This document shows, piece after piece, positions 53,280 through 61,588 of a stretch of 64,000 nucleotides of DNA. The first letter of the stretch is position 1; each line of letters starts with the position of its first letter. This DNA is from Euryarchaeota archaeon UBA557 (GTDB lineage Archaea; Thermoplasmatota; Poseidoniia; Poseidoniales; Thalassarchaeaceae): assembly GCA_002503285.1 (NCBI GenBank), contig DARI01000008.1, positions 1 to 64,000 on the forward strand, in the 5' to 3' direction. Made by a program: the position numbers and the translations under genes. The notes under the pieces are model-generated. The model was not told where the DNA came from and did no database searches. It saw nothing but the letters and a program-made list of their open reading frames with translations.

Positions 53280-54277
53280 TGGGATTTATTATGCAAGAAG
53301 TTAAGGGGATAAATGTGGCATTCACCATAGCGTTAATTGCTTATCTAGTTAATTCTCTCTTATTCCCTCATATTCTGACTAAATTTAGTATAGGTACCAG
53401 TACTATTGCTTTAATTTTTGGATCAATTTCCGCATTTTTTATTTCTGACATTGCAAATGGAGGTAAATGGATGATTAGCAAGATAATGCCGGTAACAATA
53501 ATATTCTTAGGATTTGGACTAAATCTAACATCATTCTTTGATCCAAAAATAGGATTAATTGGGTTATTTGCGATTATTTCTACTGCAATTAGTAGTTTTG
53601 GAATATGCTATATAATTGGAAAATATATGAATATAGATTTGGCCACATGCATAGCACTAGGAACCGGAGGTGCAATTTGTGGAAATAGTGCCGTAATTGC
53701 GGTCTCACCAGGACTTAAATTAAAGGAAGATAATGTAGGAGTGATATTGGCAATTATCAATATATTGGGATTAATAACATTCTTGATAATACCAGTATTA
53801 TCCTCTTTCCTTGGATTAACAGAACAACAAGCAGGAATTTGGGCAGGATCTACTATTCATGCAGTCCCGCAAGCAATTGCTGCGGGTGAGGCAATTGGAG
53901 GTGAGGCCATTACAATTACAACTGCCATTAAGCTTTCTAGGGTTAGCTTATTGATCATATTAGTACCAATTTGCTTTATAATTGGAAATAAAATAAGTGA
54001 GGGTGAACAAAGTCCTGCGAAAATTGGAAGTATACCCTACTTCATACCTGGATTCATCATTTCCTCACTTTTATCAACCTTTTTTCTTCCATTTGGAATT
54101 TCTGAATTTCTATCCACTATTGGAAAATATTTGTTACTACCCCTTCTCGCATCAGTTGGTTTCTTCATTACAAGGGAAAGTATGAGAAAGGCAGGTGGAC
54201 CACTCTTGTTCATAGGGATTATTGCTACATCAATAATGTTGTTTTCAAGTTATATCGTAATAATATTGTTATCATAA
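53276..54277 (+). CDS. YeiH-family (UPF0324) membrane transporter
   Basis: About 333 residues with roughly ten membrane helices. The UPF0324/YeiH hallmarks are present: the CGNSAVIAVSPGLKLKED loop at about residues 140-157, and GIWAGSTIHAVPQAIAAGEAIGGEA at about 196-220. Family members are called putative sulfate exporters, but substrates are rarely tested. The ATG at 53276 overlaps the TraB stop by four bases. A TauE/SafE-like permease follows 18 bases after its stop, which makes sulfur-anion export a reasonable but unproven idea for the pair. An internal ATG at 53291 could be the start. Confidence 0.85.
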   Translation: MMGFIMQEVKGINVAFTIALIAYLVNSLLFPHILTKFSIGTSTIALIFGSISAFFISDIANGGKWMISKIMPVTIIFLGFGLNLTSFFDPKIGLIGLFAIISTAISSFGICYIIGKYMNIDLATCIALGTGGAICGNSAVIAVSPGLKLKEDNVGVILAIINILGLITFLIIPVLSSFLGLTEQQAGIWAGSTIHAVPQAIAAGEAIGGEAITITTAIKLSRVSLLIILVPICFIIGNKISEGEQSPAKIGSIPYFIPGFIISSLLSTFFLPFGISEFLSTIGKYLLLPLLASVGFFITRESMRKAGGPLLFIGIIATSIMLFSSYIVIILLS

Positions 54278-54295
54278 TAAAAAGTAGGTTTTTAC

Positions 54296-55114
54296 ATGGA
54301 AATTGTATCAATTATAGCAGTTATCTTAATTCTCTTGACTGCATTTATGTTTTCTCCCTTAGGATTAGGAGGGGGAATTTTCTATTTACCAATATTCTTA
54401 TATTTATTAGAATGGGAAATCCATTTAGCTATATTGGGATCAATATCATTGGTCTTAACAGTATCAATAGGTAGTAGGATGGCACATGCAAAAGGAGGAT
54501 ATGCAGACAAAGATGTTGCAAAAATTGGAATACCTTTTGCATTAATAGGAGTAATCTGTGGTACGGTCATTAGCTCTAAATTGATAAATTATTTTGGAGA
54601 TTTAGTAATTAAATTGGCAGCTTCACTTTTATTAATATGGGTGATCATTAGTACTTTAAATAATATATTTAAAGATGAAAATGTTGAAAATGATATTTTG
54701 AATTCAGAATCAATAAAAATAAATTCCTCAAAGAAATATAAATTATTATGTTTTTTTGGAGGGACTACGTCTGGTGCTTTAGGCATAGGAGGAGGTATGC
54801 TGTTTGTTACTTTTCATAGAGCATTATTCAATTGGAAACCACACAGAGCTGCAGGAACTTCATACATAATAGAAACATGGATTGTTCCTGTTGGGATAAT
54901 ATCTCATTTAATAATAGATCAGAGTGGCTCAGAGTTATTAGATGAAACAGGTTTATGGATATTATTCATCGGATTCATTGTATTTCTATCTTCGTGGCTT
55001 GGAGCCAAGACAGCAATAAAAATCATTCCACAGGATTTCTTAATTTATCCATTCTTAGTTGCAATTATACTAAGTCTAATAAGGTACAGTATAGATATAT
55101 TTAGTTATTATTAG
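54296..55114 (+). CDS. TauE/SafE-family permease
   Basis: 272 residues, about eight membrane helices. The two internal repeats are seen as SPLGLGGGIFYLPIFL (residues 20-35) and FFGGTTSGALGIGGGMLFVTF (about 155-175), both with the glycine-rich helix of this family. TauE/SafE proteins are thought to move sulfite, sulfoacetate or related organosulfur anions. It follows the YeiH-like gene by 18 bases. It overlaps the convergent thiolase gene by 14 bases at the 3' ends. Substrate and direction cannot be told from sequence. Confidence 0.85.
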   Translation: MEIVSIIAVILILLTAFMFSPLGLGGGIFYLPIFLYLLEWEIHLAILGSISLVLTVSIGSRMAHAKGGYADKDVAKIGIPFALIGVICGTVISSKLINYFGDLVIKLAASLLLIWVIISTLNNIFKDENVENDILNSESIKINSSKKYKLLCFFGGTTSGALGIGGGMLFVTFHRALFNWKPHRAAGTSYIIETWIVPVGIISHLIIDQSGSELLDETGLWILFIGFIVFLSSWLGAKTAIKIIPQDFLIYPFLVAIILSLIRYSIDIFSYY

Positions 55115-56348
55115 ATATGGATTCTATTAAAACTGCGATTCCCTGACCGCCTCCTATGCATGCAGTTGCTACTCCATATCTTCCTTCGCATCTCTTTAAT
55201 TCATGAGCAAGTGTCAGAATTAAGCGAGTTCCTGTTGCTGCAAGTGGGTGGCCAAGTCCTACAGCTCCGCCATTTACGTTAACTTTTGAGATATCTAAAT
55301 TTAATTCTTTAACACACGCGACAAGTTGCCCAGAGAAGGCTTCATTAATCTCCCATCTATCTATATCATCTACTTTTAAGCCTGCTTTCTTTAATGCCAA
55401 TCTACTACTGGGGACGGGCCCATAAGCCATAATAGCGGGCTCAAGGCCAACTATCCCCCAAGAAATTATTTTAGCAAGAGGAGAATCGCCATCTTTTGCA
55501 GCCCTACTTGCAGATTTTAGAACTACAGCAGCTGCACCATCAACAACGCCGGATGCATTTCCAGCAGTAACTAAAGAGTTAGGTCCAAAATGTGCTCTGA
55601 GTTTTGAGAGAGATTCTAGTGAAGTCCCTCTTACAAAATGATCTTCGTCAGAGGATGTTACTAATCCATTTGGAGTATCTACATTAATGATTTCTTCTTT
55701 AAAAATATCTTTATCAATACTTAATTCTGTACGTTGGTGACTAAGAACTGCGAATGAGTCTGCTTCTTGTCGTGTAATATTCATCCGTGAGCATAACTCA
55801 TCACTAGTTTGGGCCATAAAATAGCCTGGAATATTGTCCTTTAAATTCGTGAAGAGGTAATCTTCCATATCCTTTGGTAGTTCGGTACCTTCTTTTGGAG
55901 GACGGCCTAATTTGTAGGTGTCCCTCATTCCCCTAAGGACATGTGGGGCTTGACTAAGATTTTCCATGCCCCCTGAAATAACTACTTCTGCTTCTCCTAG
56001 CATAATCAATTGGGCACCATAAATAATTGATTGGGCGCCACTTCCACATAGGCGATTTAGTGTCAACATTGGAACTTCTTGAGGTATTCCTGCTTTGAGA
56101 CCAGAATGCCTAGCACCAAAAATGGCTTGATCTGAAGTTTGAAGTGCGTGACCCATGACAACATGATTTACTGATTGTGGATCCGTTTTTGTAATATCTA
56201 AAGCACCTTTTATTGCTATGGAGCCTAGGTCCTCTGCGGAAATTTCTGACAGTCTTCCTCCGGTGATTCCATCTCCTCTCTTGCCACCTAACCACTCACA
56301 AAATGGAGTTCTGGCCCCTCCAACAATAATTACATCTTCCATATCCAT
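55101..56348 (-). CDS. Acetyl-CoA acetyltransferase (thiolase)
   Basis: About 415 residues. Thiolases condense two acetyl-CoA or cleave 3-ketoacyl-CoA. The active-site Cys is in LNRLCGSGAQS (about residue 100). Other motifs are WEINEAFSGQLVACVKEL (about 325-345), the catalytic-His GGAVGLGHPLAATGTR (about 365-380) and the final ATACIGGGQG with the second Cys. The bacterial-type single-chain architecture is intact. ATGs at 56348 and 56342 are both plausible (MDMEDVIIVGGARTP). It may serve mevalonate synthesis or beta-oxidation; context does not decide. It overlaps the TauE-like gene by 14 bases and lies 46 bases after the flotillin gene. Confidence 0.94.
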   Translation of the reverse strand: MDMEDVIIVGGARTPFCEWLGGKRGDGITGGRLSEISAEDLGSIAIKGALDITKTDPQSVNHVVMGHALQTSDQAIFGARHSGLKAGIPQEVPMLTLNRLCGSGAQSIIYGAQLIMLGEAEVVISGGMENLSQAPHVLRGMRDTYKLGRPPKEGTELPKDMEDYLFTNLKDNIPGYFMAQTSDELCSRMNITRQEADSFAVLSHQRTELSIDKDIFKEEIINVDTPNGLVTSSDEDHFVRGTSLESLSKLRAHFGPNSLVTAGNASGVVDGAAAVVLKSASRAAKDGDSPLAKIISWGIVGLEPAIMAYGPVPSSRLALKKAGLKVDDIDRWEINEAFSGQLVACVKELNLDISKVNVNGGAVGLGHPLAATGTRLILTLAHELKRCEGRYGVATACIGGGQGIAVLIESISNNN

Positions 56349-56394
56349 GACACCCCATAGAGGTGGCATTCATGAGCCTAACTATCTAAGGATA

Positions 56395-57837
56395 TCAAGA
56401 ATCATCAGAAGGTTGATTCAGTGATCCTAAATAATCCGGTAAATCTACGCCTGCCATCTTTGCAACATCGTGTATCGGAGGTAAACTCTGTACTAAACTA
56501 CTGACAAAGTTACTCGTTGCAGATGTACCATCACCCGATGCATTTCCTCCATCCCAGACAGTTATTTTATCAATTTTCAAGTTGCGTATTGCTTCCACTT
56601 GGGCTGAAACCATAGATTCAATTTTCTCAACCATGAGTAGGGTTGCGGCGGCCTTGGGATCACCAGATGCACTGGAAACAAGCTTAGCATAACCTGAAGC
56701 TTTGGCCTCCAATACTTGTTGAACACCTTCGGCTTCAGCTTTATACTTAGCCAAAAGTCCGTCTGCTTCACCTTGTGCTACGAGACGGATACGTTGTGCT
56801 TCGGCATTTGCTGCAATTTCAATTTGTTGCTTTTGGATTTCCTCACGTACGATTTCTTGGGCCTTTAGTGTTTCTTCTGCCTCATCATATTTAGCACGTT
56901 GAATGGATGCTTCAGCGTTGGCCTTAGCAACTTCTGCATCTTGCTTAGCCGACGCTTGTGCTATTTCCAATTGGGCATTTGATCTGGCAATTGATTCCTT
57001 TGCAGTATTTTCTCCAGTGATAGCAAATGCTTCTTGCTCTTCTACGAAAGTACGTCTATCTGCCTCTGCTTGCTTTTGCCCCTTTACTGCTTGTGCATTG
57101 TTATCTGCAACTTGGATTTCTTTTTCTCTTCTAGCAAGGGATGATCCAATGGCACCATCCCTTTCAGCATTTGAAACATCTACTAATGCATTATTAACAG
57201 CAGTTGCGGCAGCTTTCTTCCCTATGCTGTCTATATACATTGAGTCATCAGTAATATCAACCAGATTTACATTTATGAGATATAAACCTATTTTTAGGAG
57301 TTCAGTATCTACATTTTTCTGAATTTCAAAAAGGAAAGCTTCCCTATCTTGATTTATTTGTTCGATAGTAAGTGATGCAACTGTTAAACGTAATTGGCCC
57401 AAAATTATGTCTGCGGCCATAGATTCAATATCTGCAATATTGAGTCCCAATAGGCGGTTGGCAGCATTGGACATAACAGGCGGTTCGGTACTTATGGCAA
57501 CAGTAAAAGTACTTGGAATACTTATCCTGATATTTTGTTTAGATAATGCATTTTCAAGTGGTATGGAAATTGTAATTGGAGTCAATGGAAGAAAGGCATA
57601 ATCTTGAATCAGTGGCCATACTAAAGTAGCACCACCGTGAATTGTTTTTGAAGCCCTACCTTTTTCAGTTCTACCATATACTACCATAATTTTATCCGGA
57701 GGGCACCTCTTGTATCTTTGAGCAAAGAACATTATTGTCCCAGCAAAAACTAACATTATTGCAAATAACATTATCGTTATTATTGCACCTGGGTTACTAT
57801 CGCTAGCATTTTCCTGCATTGTCTCATATACCGTCAT
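56395..57837 (-). CDS. Flotillin-like SPFH protein
   Basis: 480 residues. A membrane-entering helix at about residues 18-40 (IITIMLFAIMLVFAGTIMFFAQ) leads to an SPFH/PHB domain (about 45-210). A long Ala/Glu/Lys-rich coiled coil with repeated AEA, EAE and QAEADRR patterns follows (about 225-400), and then a small C-terminal region ending VDLPDYLGSLNQPSDDS. Flotillins oligomerise at the membrane and organise microdomains. It lies 90 bases downstream of the NfeD/YuaF-like protein on the same strand, a pairing known in bacteria (FloT-YuaF type). The ATG at 57837 gives the expected short N-terminus. Confidence 0.92.
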   Translation of the reverse strand: MTVYETMQENASDSNPGAIITIMLFAIMLVFAGTIMFFAQRYKRCPPDKIMVVYGRTEKGRASKTIHGGATLVWPLIQDYAFLPLTPITISIPLENALSKQNIRISIPSTFTVAISTEPPVMSNAANRLLGLNIADIESMAADIILGQLRLTVASLTIEQINQDREAFLFEIQKNVDTELLKIGLYLINVNLVDITDDSMYIDSIGKKAAATAVNNALVDVSNAERDGAIGSSLARREKEIQVADNNAQAVKGQKQAEADRRTFVEEQEAFAITGENTAKESIARSNAQLEIAQASAKQDAEVAKANAEASIQRAKYDEAEETLKAQEIVREEIQKQQIEIAANAEAQRIRLVAQGEADGLLAKYKAEAEGVQQVLEAKASGYAKLVSSASGDPKAAATLLMVEKIESMVSAQVEAIRNLKIDKITVWDGGNASGDGTSATSNFVSSLVQSLPPIHDVAKMAGVDLPDYLGSLNQPSDDS

Positions 57838-57927
57838 ATCAACTTCTCCGGCATGTATGACATAGCAGTCAGTGATGAATGCTTCGCCGGCCTGACATCA
57901 CAAATAATAATAATCTATAAAAAATTA

Positions 57928-58524
57928 CTATATTTTTTCAACTAATAATGTCCCAGCAACGACGTCTTTTACTTGAATTAAATCGCCAGTATCAATTGCA
58001 GTTTTATTTAAGCATCGGGCAGGGTATGTGCGCATTGTTCCATCAACATCTACTTGGACTTGTCCAACTTCACCTTCAGTAATTCCTAGATAAACAATGC
58101 CTCTGGCACCTATAGACTGAGAGATATAAACAGTACCGTCGGCTTGTAAGCCTATAAAAAATTCAAACAATTTTCCAGTCCCATACATCGAAATAAATCC
58201 ACAAATCCCTCCGACAAACACTGCAATTGAGTTCCCCCCATCTGATTTAAGAACAACAAGCCCACCTAGGCCGAAAAACATCATAAAAACCATTATTCCT
58301 TGGAAAGTCAATGCTTTAAATGAAGCATCTGCACCAATAGCATCGATATCAGTACCAAGTATGCCATCGAATACGTCGGCAGTTATGCCTCCAATCATCA
58401 TTAGTGCAAACCAAAATAAGAATAGAGACCCACCAATCACTGCAGATCCAGCAAATATTACTTCTAAGCCAGTAGGTGCTGAAAGTCCAAATAACTTGAA
58501 TATTAGTTCATCTAATAGTGCCAT
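57928..58524 (-). CDS. NfeD/YuaF-like membrane protein, flotillin partner
   Basis: 198 residues. About three membrane helices (LFLFWFALMMIGGITA, FQGIMVFMMFFGLGGLVVL, IAVFVGGICGFISMYG) precede a C-terminal soluble OB-like domain (about residues 140-198, GARGIVYLGITEGEVGQVQV...GDLIQVKDVVAGTLLVEKI). That architecture matches YuaF/NfeD proteins, which are usually encoded beside flotillins. The gene precedes flotillin on the minus strand by 90 bases. A stabilising or anchoring role is inferred from that pairing. Its ATG is at 58524. The two small membrane proteins further upstream could belong to the same group. Confidence 0.82.
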   Translation of the reverse strand: MALLDELIFKLFGLSAPTGLEVIFAGSAVIGGSLFLFWFALMMIGGITADVFDGILGTDIDAIGADASFKALTFQGIMVFMMFFGLGGLVVLKSDGGNSIAVFVGGICGFISMYGTGKLFEFFIGLQADGTVYISQSIGARGIVYLGITEGEVGQVQVDVDGTMRTYPARCLNKTAIDTGDLIQVKDVVAGTLLVEKI

Positions 58525-58592
58525 TAACCATCGCTAGGAGTCATGACACTTGAGATATTCGGCGAAATTATCAAAATAATATAAAAAAAGCA

Positions 58593-58850
58593 TCATTTTA
58601 ACAATTCTGCTATAAATCTATCCAAATTAAGAACTGGTCCTAACATAAGTCCAGTGAAACCAAACGAAAGTATAAGAGAATTACTGGAATTAAAAAAATT
58701 TAGAAAAATTGTATATGACAATAATAAAAGTAATGAAAGTAAAATTGGAATTGTAATTCTTCTAAGGAATAATTGATATCCGCCTAATAAATCATATGCG
58801 GGATTATTTACTACTTTATCTACAATAGATTCTTTTGGACTGCCTTCCAA
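58593..58850 (-). CDS. Small two-helix membrane protein
   Basis: 85 residues, starting at a TTG. After a polar N-terminus (MEGSPKESIVDKVVNNPAYD) there are two membrane helices, ITIPILLSLLLLLSYTIFL and LILSFGFTGLMLGPVLNL. No ATG lies nearby, so the start is uncertain. The function is unknown. It lies 16 bases after another small membrane protein and 68 bases before the NfeD-like gene, all on the same strand, so it may belong to the flotillin group. A coincidental frame cannot be excluded, but the hydrophobic pattern argues for a real protein. Confidence 0.55.
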   Translation of the reverse strand: MEGSPKESIVDKVVNNPAYDLLGGYQLFLRRITIPILLSLLLLLSYTIFLNFFNSSNSLILSFGFTGLMLGPVLNLDRFIAELLK

Positions 58851-58866
58851 GTAAGAAGCACAACCT

Positions 58867-59229
58867 TTAATTCGAAGCTAGCCAATATATTGCCGCAAAT
58901 ACTGTAAGTATTGCTGGAAAAATGATTCCCATTCCTTTTGCTACTACGGAGTCTCCATCAGTAATTACGAGGTTGCCTTCATCTGATCTTACGACTTCAC
59001 TTTTCTCATATTTAGTATAAGCATCGGAGAAGTCTTGACTGTGTTTAGCCATGAACAACAAGACATAAAGGCCTACCATAACAGAACTTCCGCCTGAAAC
59101 ATTGAGAAAGATTTCCAATATCTGAAGTATTCCATCGCCATAATTTAAATTAGCAACTATTAATTGGGCAAAACCAAGTATAAACCAAATCATAGAGTCT
59201 GTTCTAGCCATGTTGTAGGGTGAAGACAT
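58867..59229 (-). CDS. Small three-helix membrane protein
   Basis: 120 residues with membrane helices at SMIWFILGFAQLIVANL, GGSSVMVGLYVLLFMA and GMGIIFPAILTVFAAIYWLAS. Between the second and third is a charged loop (HSQDFSDAYTKYEKSEVVRSDEGNLV). The ATG at 59229 starts the frame, but the ATG at 59211 (MARTDSMIWF) could be the true start. The family is unknown. It is followed by another small membrane gene after 16 bases, which suggests they are co-transcribed with the NfeD-like and flotillin genes. It is separated from the thioesterase by 33 bases. Confidence 0.6.
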   Translation of the reverse strand: MSSPYNMARTDSMIWFILGFAQLIVANLNYGDGILQILEIFLNVSGGSSVMVGLYVLLFMAKHSQDFSDAYTKYEKSEVVRSDEGNLVITDGDSVVAKGMGIIFPAILTVFAAIYWLASN

Positions 59230-59262
59230 GTGCCTAATGAATATGTGCCCGTCATGATTACA

Positions 59263-59682
59263 CTAAAGTAAATTCTTTGGTTTGATTTGCCATATAATCC
59301 ATGTTCCCTTTCCAGTTGCAATTAATTTACCCTCTGAATCAGATATTTGTCCTTCACAGTGTGCTAGCGTCTTTCCTCTTCTTATTACAAAACCATTAGC
59401 AAATAATTCCTCTCCCTCATAACCTGGTTCAATATATGAAATATCAAGTTGTGCTGTTGCGCACCATTCATCTTTATTTATTGTAGATACCAATGCACCA
59501 CCAAGTGCGGTATCTAGCATAGTTGCATGGAGTCCTCCGTGGGCAACACCTCCTGTATTAAGGTGAATATCCAATATCTTTGCATAAACAGAACATTTTC
59601 CCTCTTGAAAATTAATTAATTTAATCCCCATTGATTCCGCTAGAACAGAAATTTTTGGAATACTTTTATCATTAACACTCAA
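59263..59682 (-). CDS. PaaI-type hotdog thioesterase
   Basis: 139 residues with a single hotdog domain. The catalytic region is VAHGGLHATMLDTALGGAL (about residues 39-57), with the HGG and an Asp in the family position. The later VIRRGKTLAHCEGQISDSEGKLIATGKGTW is typical of PaaI-like enzymes. It hydrolyses an acyl-CoA whose identity is unknown. It starts 11 bases after the stop of the ABC exporter gene upstream on the same strand, so the pair is likely one operon. The start ATG is at 59682. Confidence 0.85.
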   Translation of the reverse strand: MSVNDKSIPKISVLAESMGIKLINFQEGKCSVYAKILDIHLNTGGVAHGGLHATMLDTALGGALVSTINKDEWCATAQLDISYIEPGYEGEELFANGFVIRRGKTLAHCEGQISDSEGKLIATGKGTWIIWQIKPKNLL

Positions 59683-59693
59683 ACTAATTTCCC

Positions 59694-61466
59694 CTAATTG
59701 CCTATTTCTAATTCACCTGTTTGAACCTTCCATAACCTTGAGTATAGTCCATTATTCATTAACAGGGAATCGTGAGTTCCAGATTCAGATACTTGGCCCC
59801 CTTCTATTACTGCAATTATATCTGCATTTCTAACAGTAGATAGTCTATGGGCGATAATCAAAGTTGTCTTATTTTCAGATATTTTCTCAATGGACCTTTG
59901 TAATGCCGCCTCTGTTTCATTGTCCACATTGCTAGTGGCCTCATCTAGAATTAAAATTGGAGCATTCTTTAATACTGCTCTAGCAATAGCAAGTCGTTGC
60001 CTTTGCCCTCCAGAAAGTTTATGTCCATCTTCACCAATATTGGTGTCCCACTTATTTGGTAATTCTTCTATAAAGGCTAATGCCTCGCCAATTTTGGCTG
60101 CATTGATAATTTCATCTTGGCTAGCATCTGGGTTGCCATACAAAATATTTTCACGGACGGAACCTGGAAATAAAGTAGTATTTTGACTAACTAAGCCAAT
60201 AGATTTACGTAAAGAATTTAGAGTTAAATTACGAACATCAAATCCATCTATAGATATTTTTCCATTTGATGAATCATGAAAACGCAATAATAATCTAATC
60301 AATGTTGTTTTACCAGAACCGGTAGCACCTACAAGGCCTACTGTTGAGCCTGAAGGAATAGATAAGTTAAGATTCTTCAATACCTCTTCTCTATTAGAAT
60401 ATGCAAAGTTAATATTTTTAAAATTAATATCCCCTTGAATAGATTCTAATGAGTGATTTCCCTCAACAATCCCTACTTTAGTATCAAGTAAATCAAGTAC
60501 ACGTGTTGTTGAAGCCATAGCCCTTTGGTAAAGATCAAAAGTTTGACCCAATCTAGTTAATGGCCATAATAGACGTTGAGTGATGAATACAATTACCGAA
60601 TAAGCTCCAAGGCTTAATTCCCCCTCCAGCGCAAGCCAACCACCGACCAGCATATTTGCAGTAAATGCAAATAGGATAGCCATTCTAATTAAAGGAACAA
60701 AGGATGCCGAAAGCTTGATTGCATCTCTATTAGCATCTCTATATGATGCAGATGCCATTTCAACTCGTTTAATTTCCCTGTTCTCTGCAGTAAATGATTT
60801 TATAGTTGTAATACCTTGTAAATTATTATTTAATGTTGAATTCAAATCACTCACTTCTTTTCGAACATTGGAGTACCTTACTCCTATTTTTCTTTGAAAG
60901 AGGAAAGATCCTCCGACGATTACGGGTACAGGCAAAATAGCCCATATTGCAACTTCTGGGGCTAAAAATAGCATTATTCCTCCAACTACAAAAACCGTAG
61001 TGGCAACTTGAAAAAGATCATTAGCACCTTGATCCAAAAATCTTTCTAACTGGTTAACATCATCATTCATTACTGACATCAATCCTCCAGTTGTCTGTTC
61101 TGAGAACCATTGCATCTCCAAATCTTGAATATGTGAATATGCATCCATCCTTAGATCATGTTGTGCAGTTTGAGCAAGATTTCGCCAAAGGACATCATAT
61201 AGATATTGAAAAATAGATTCCAAAATCCATATGATGGCAGTAGCAGCAGTTAGTAGCAGAAATTGATCTTTTGGGTCTGGGTACCAAGTTGCCAAATAAG
61301 ACTCTTCCTTTAGTGCAACAACATCGATTGCCATCCCAATCAATAAAGGAGGAGCAAGGTCCCATATTTTATTTAAAATTGAGCAAATAGAGGCGAGTAT
61401 TACGGTTGACCTATGCCGCCTGAGGTGAGATAGAAGGCGAATCAATGGGTGCCTAGACTCTGCCAT
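59694..61466 (-). CDS. ABC exporter, fused membrane and ATPase domains
   Basis: 590 residues, a half-transporter that should work as a dimer. The N-terminal part (about 1-320) has six membrane helices of type I exporters. The ATPase has Walker A VGATGSGKTT (about 375-384), the signature LSGGQRQRLAIARA (about 483-496), Walker B PILILDEATSNVDNETE (about 502-519) and the late IIAHRLSTV. It is similar to MdlB/multidrug and lipid exporters; the substrate is unknown. The start is ATG at 61466. The thioesterase 11 bases downstream suggests possible acyl or lipid export; this is inference. Confidence 0.93.
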   Translation of the reverse strand: MAESRHPLIRLLSHLRRHRSTVILASICSILNKIWDLAPPLLIGMAIDVVALKEESYLATWYPDPKDQFLLLTAATAIIWILESIFQYLYDVLWRNLAQTAQHDLRMDAYSHIQDLEMQWFSEQTTGGLMSVMNDDVNQLERFLDQGANDLFQVATTVFVVGGIMLFLAPEVAIWAILPVPVIVGGSFLFQRKIGVRYSNVRKEVSDLNSTLNNNLQGITTIKSFTAENREIKRVEMASASYRDANRDAIKLSASFVPLIRMAILFAFTANMLVGGWLALEGELSLGAYSVIVFITQRLLWPLTRLGQTFDLYQRAMASTTRVLDLLDTKVGIVEGNHSLESIQGDINFKNINFAYSNREEVLKNLNLSIPSGSTVGLVGATGSGKTTLIRLLLRFHDSSNGKISIDGFDVRNLTLNSLRKSIGLVSQNTTLFPGSVRENILYGNPDASQDEIINAAKIGEALAFIEELPNKWDTNIGEDGHKLSGGQRQRLAIARAVLKNAPILILDEATSNVDNETEAALQRSIEKISENKTTLIIAHRLSTVRNADIIAVIEGGQVSESGTHDSLLMNNGLYSRLWKVQTGELEIGN

Positions 61467-61588
61467 AGATGTCGCTAATTACAATGTTTTTTAATATAAT
61501 CATATATTAATACCTTAAAGAGATAAAAATGGAACATCGGGCCACATTAGTATAATTGATTTAAGATAATATTTAATTGTTAATGAAC

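Noticed and set aside
56903..57322. A 139-residue plus-strand frame rich in Ala, Ser and Cys
   Set aside because: It is antisense to the flotillin coiled coil; its composition follows from the AEA repeats.
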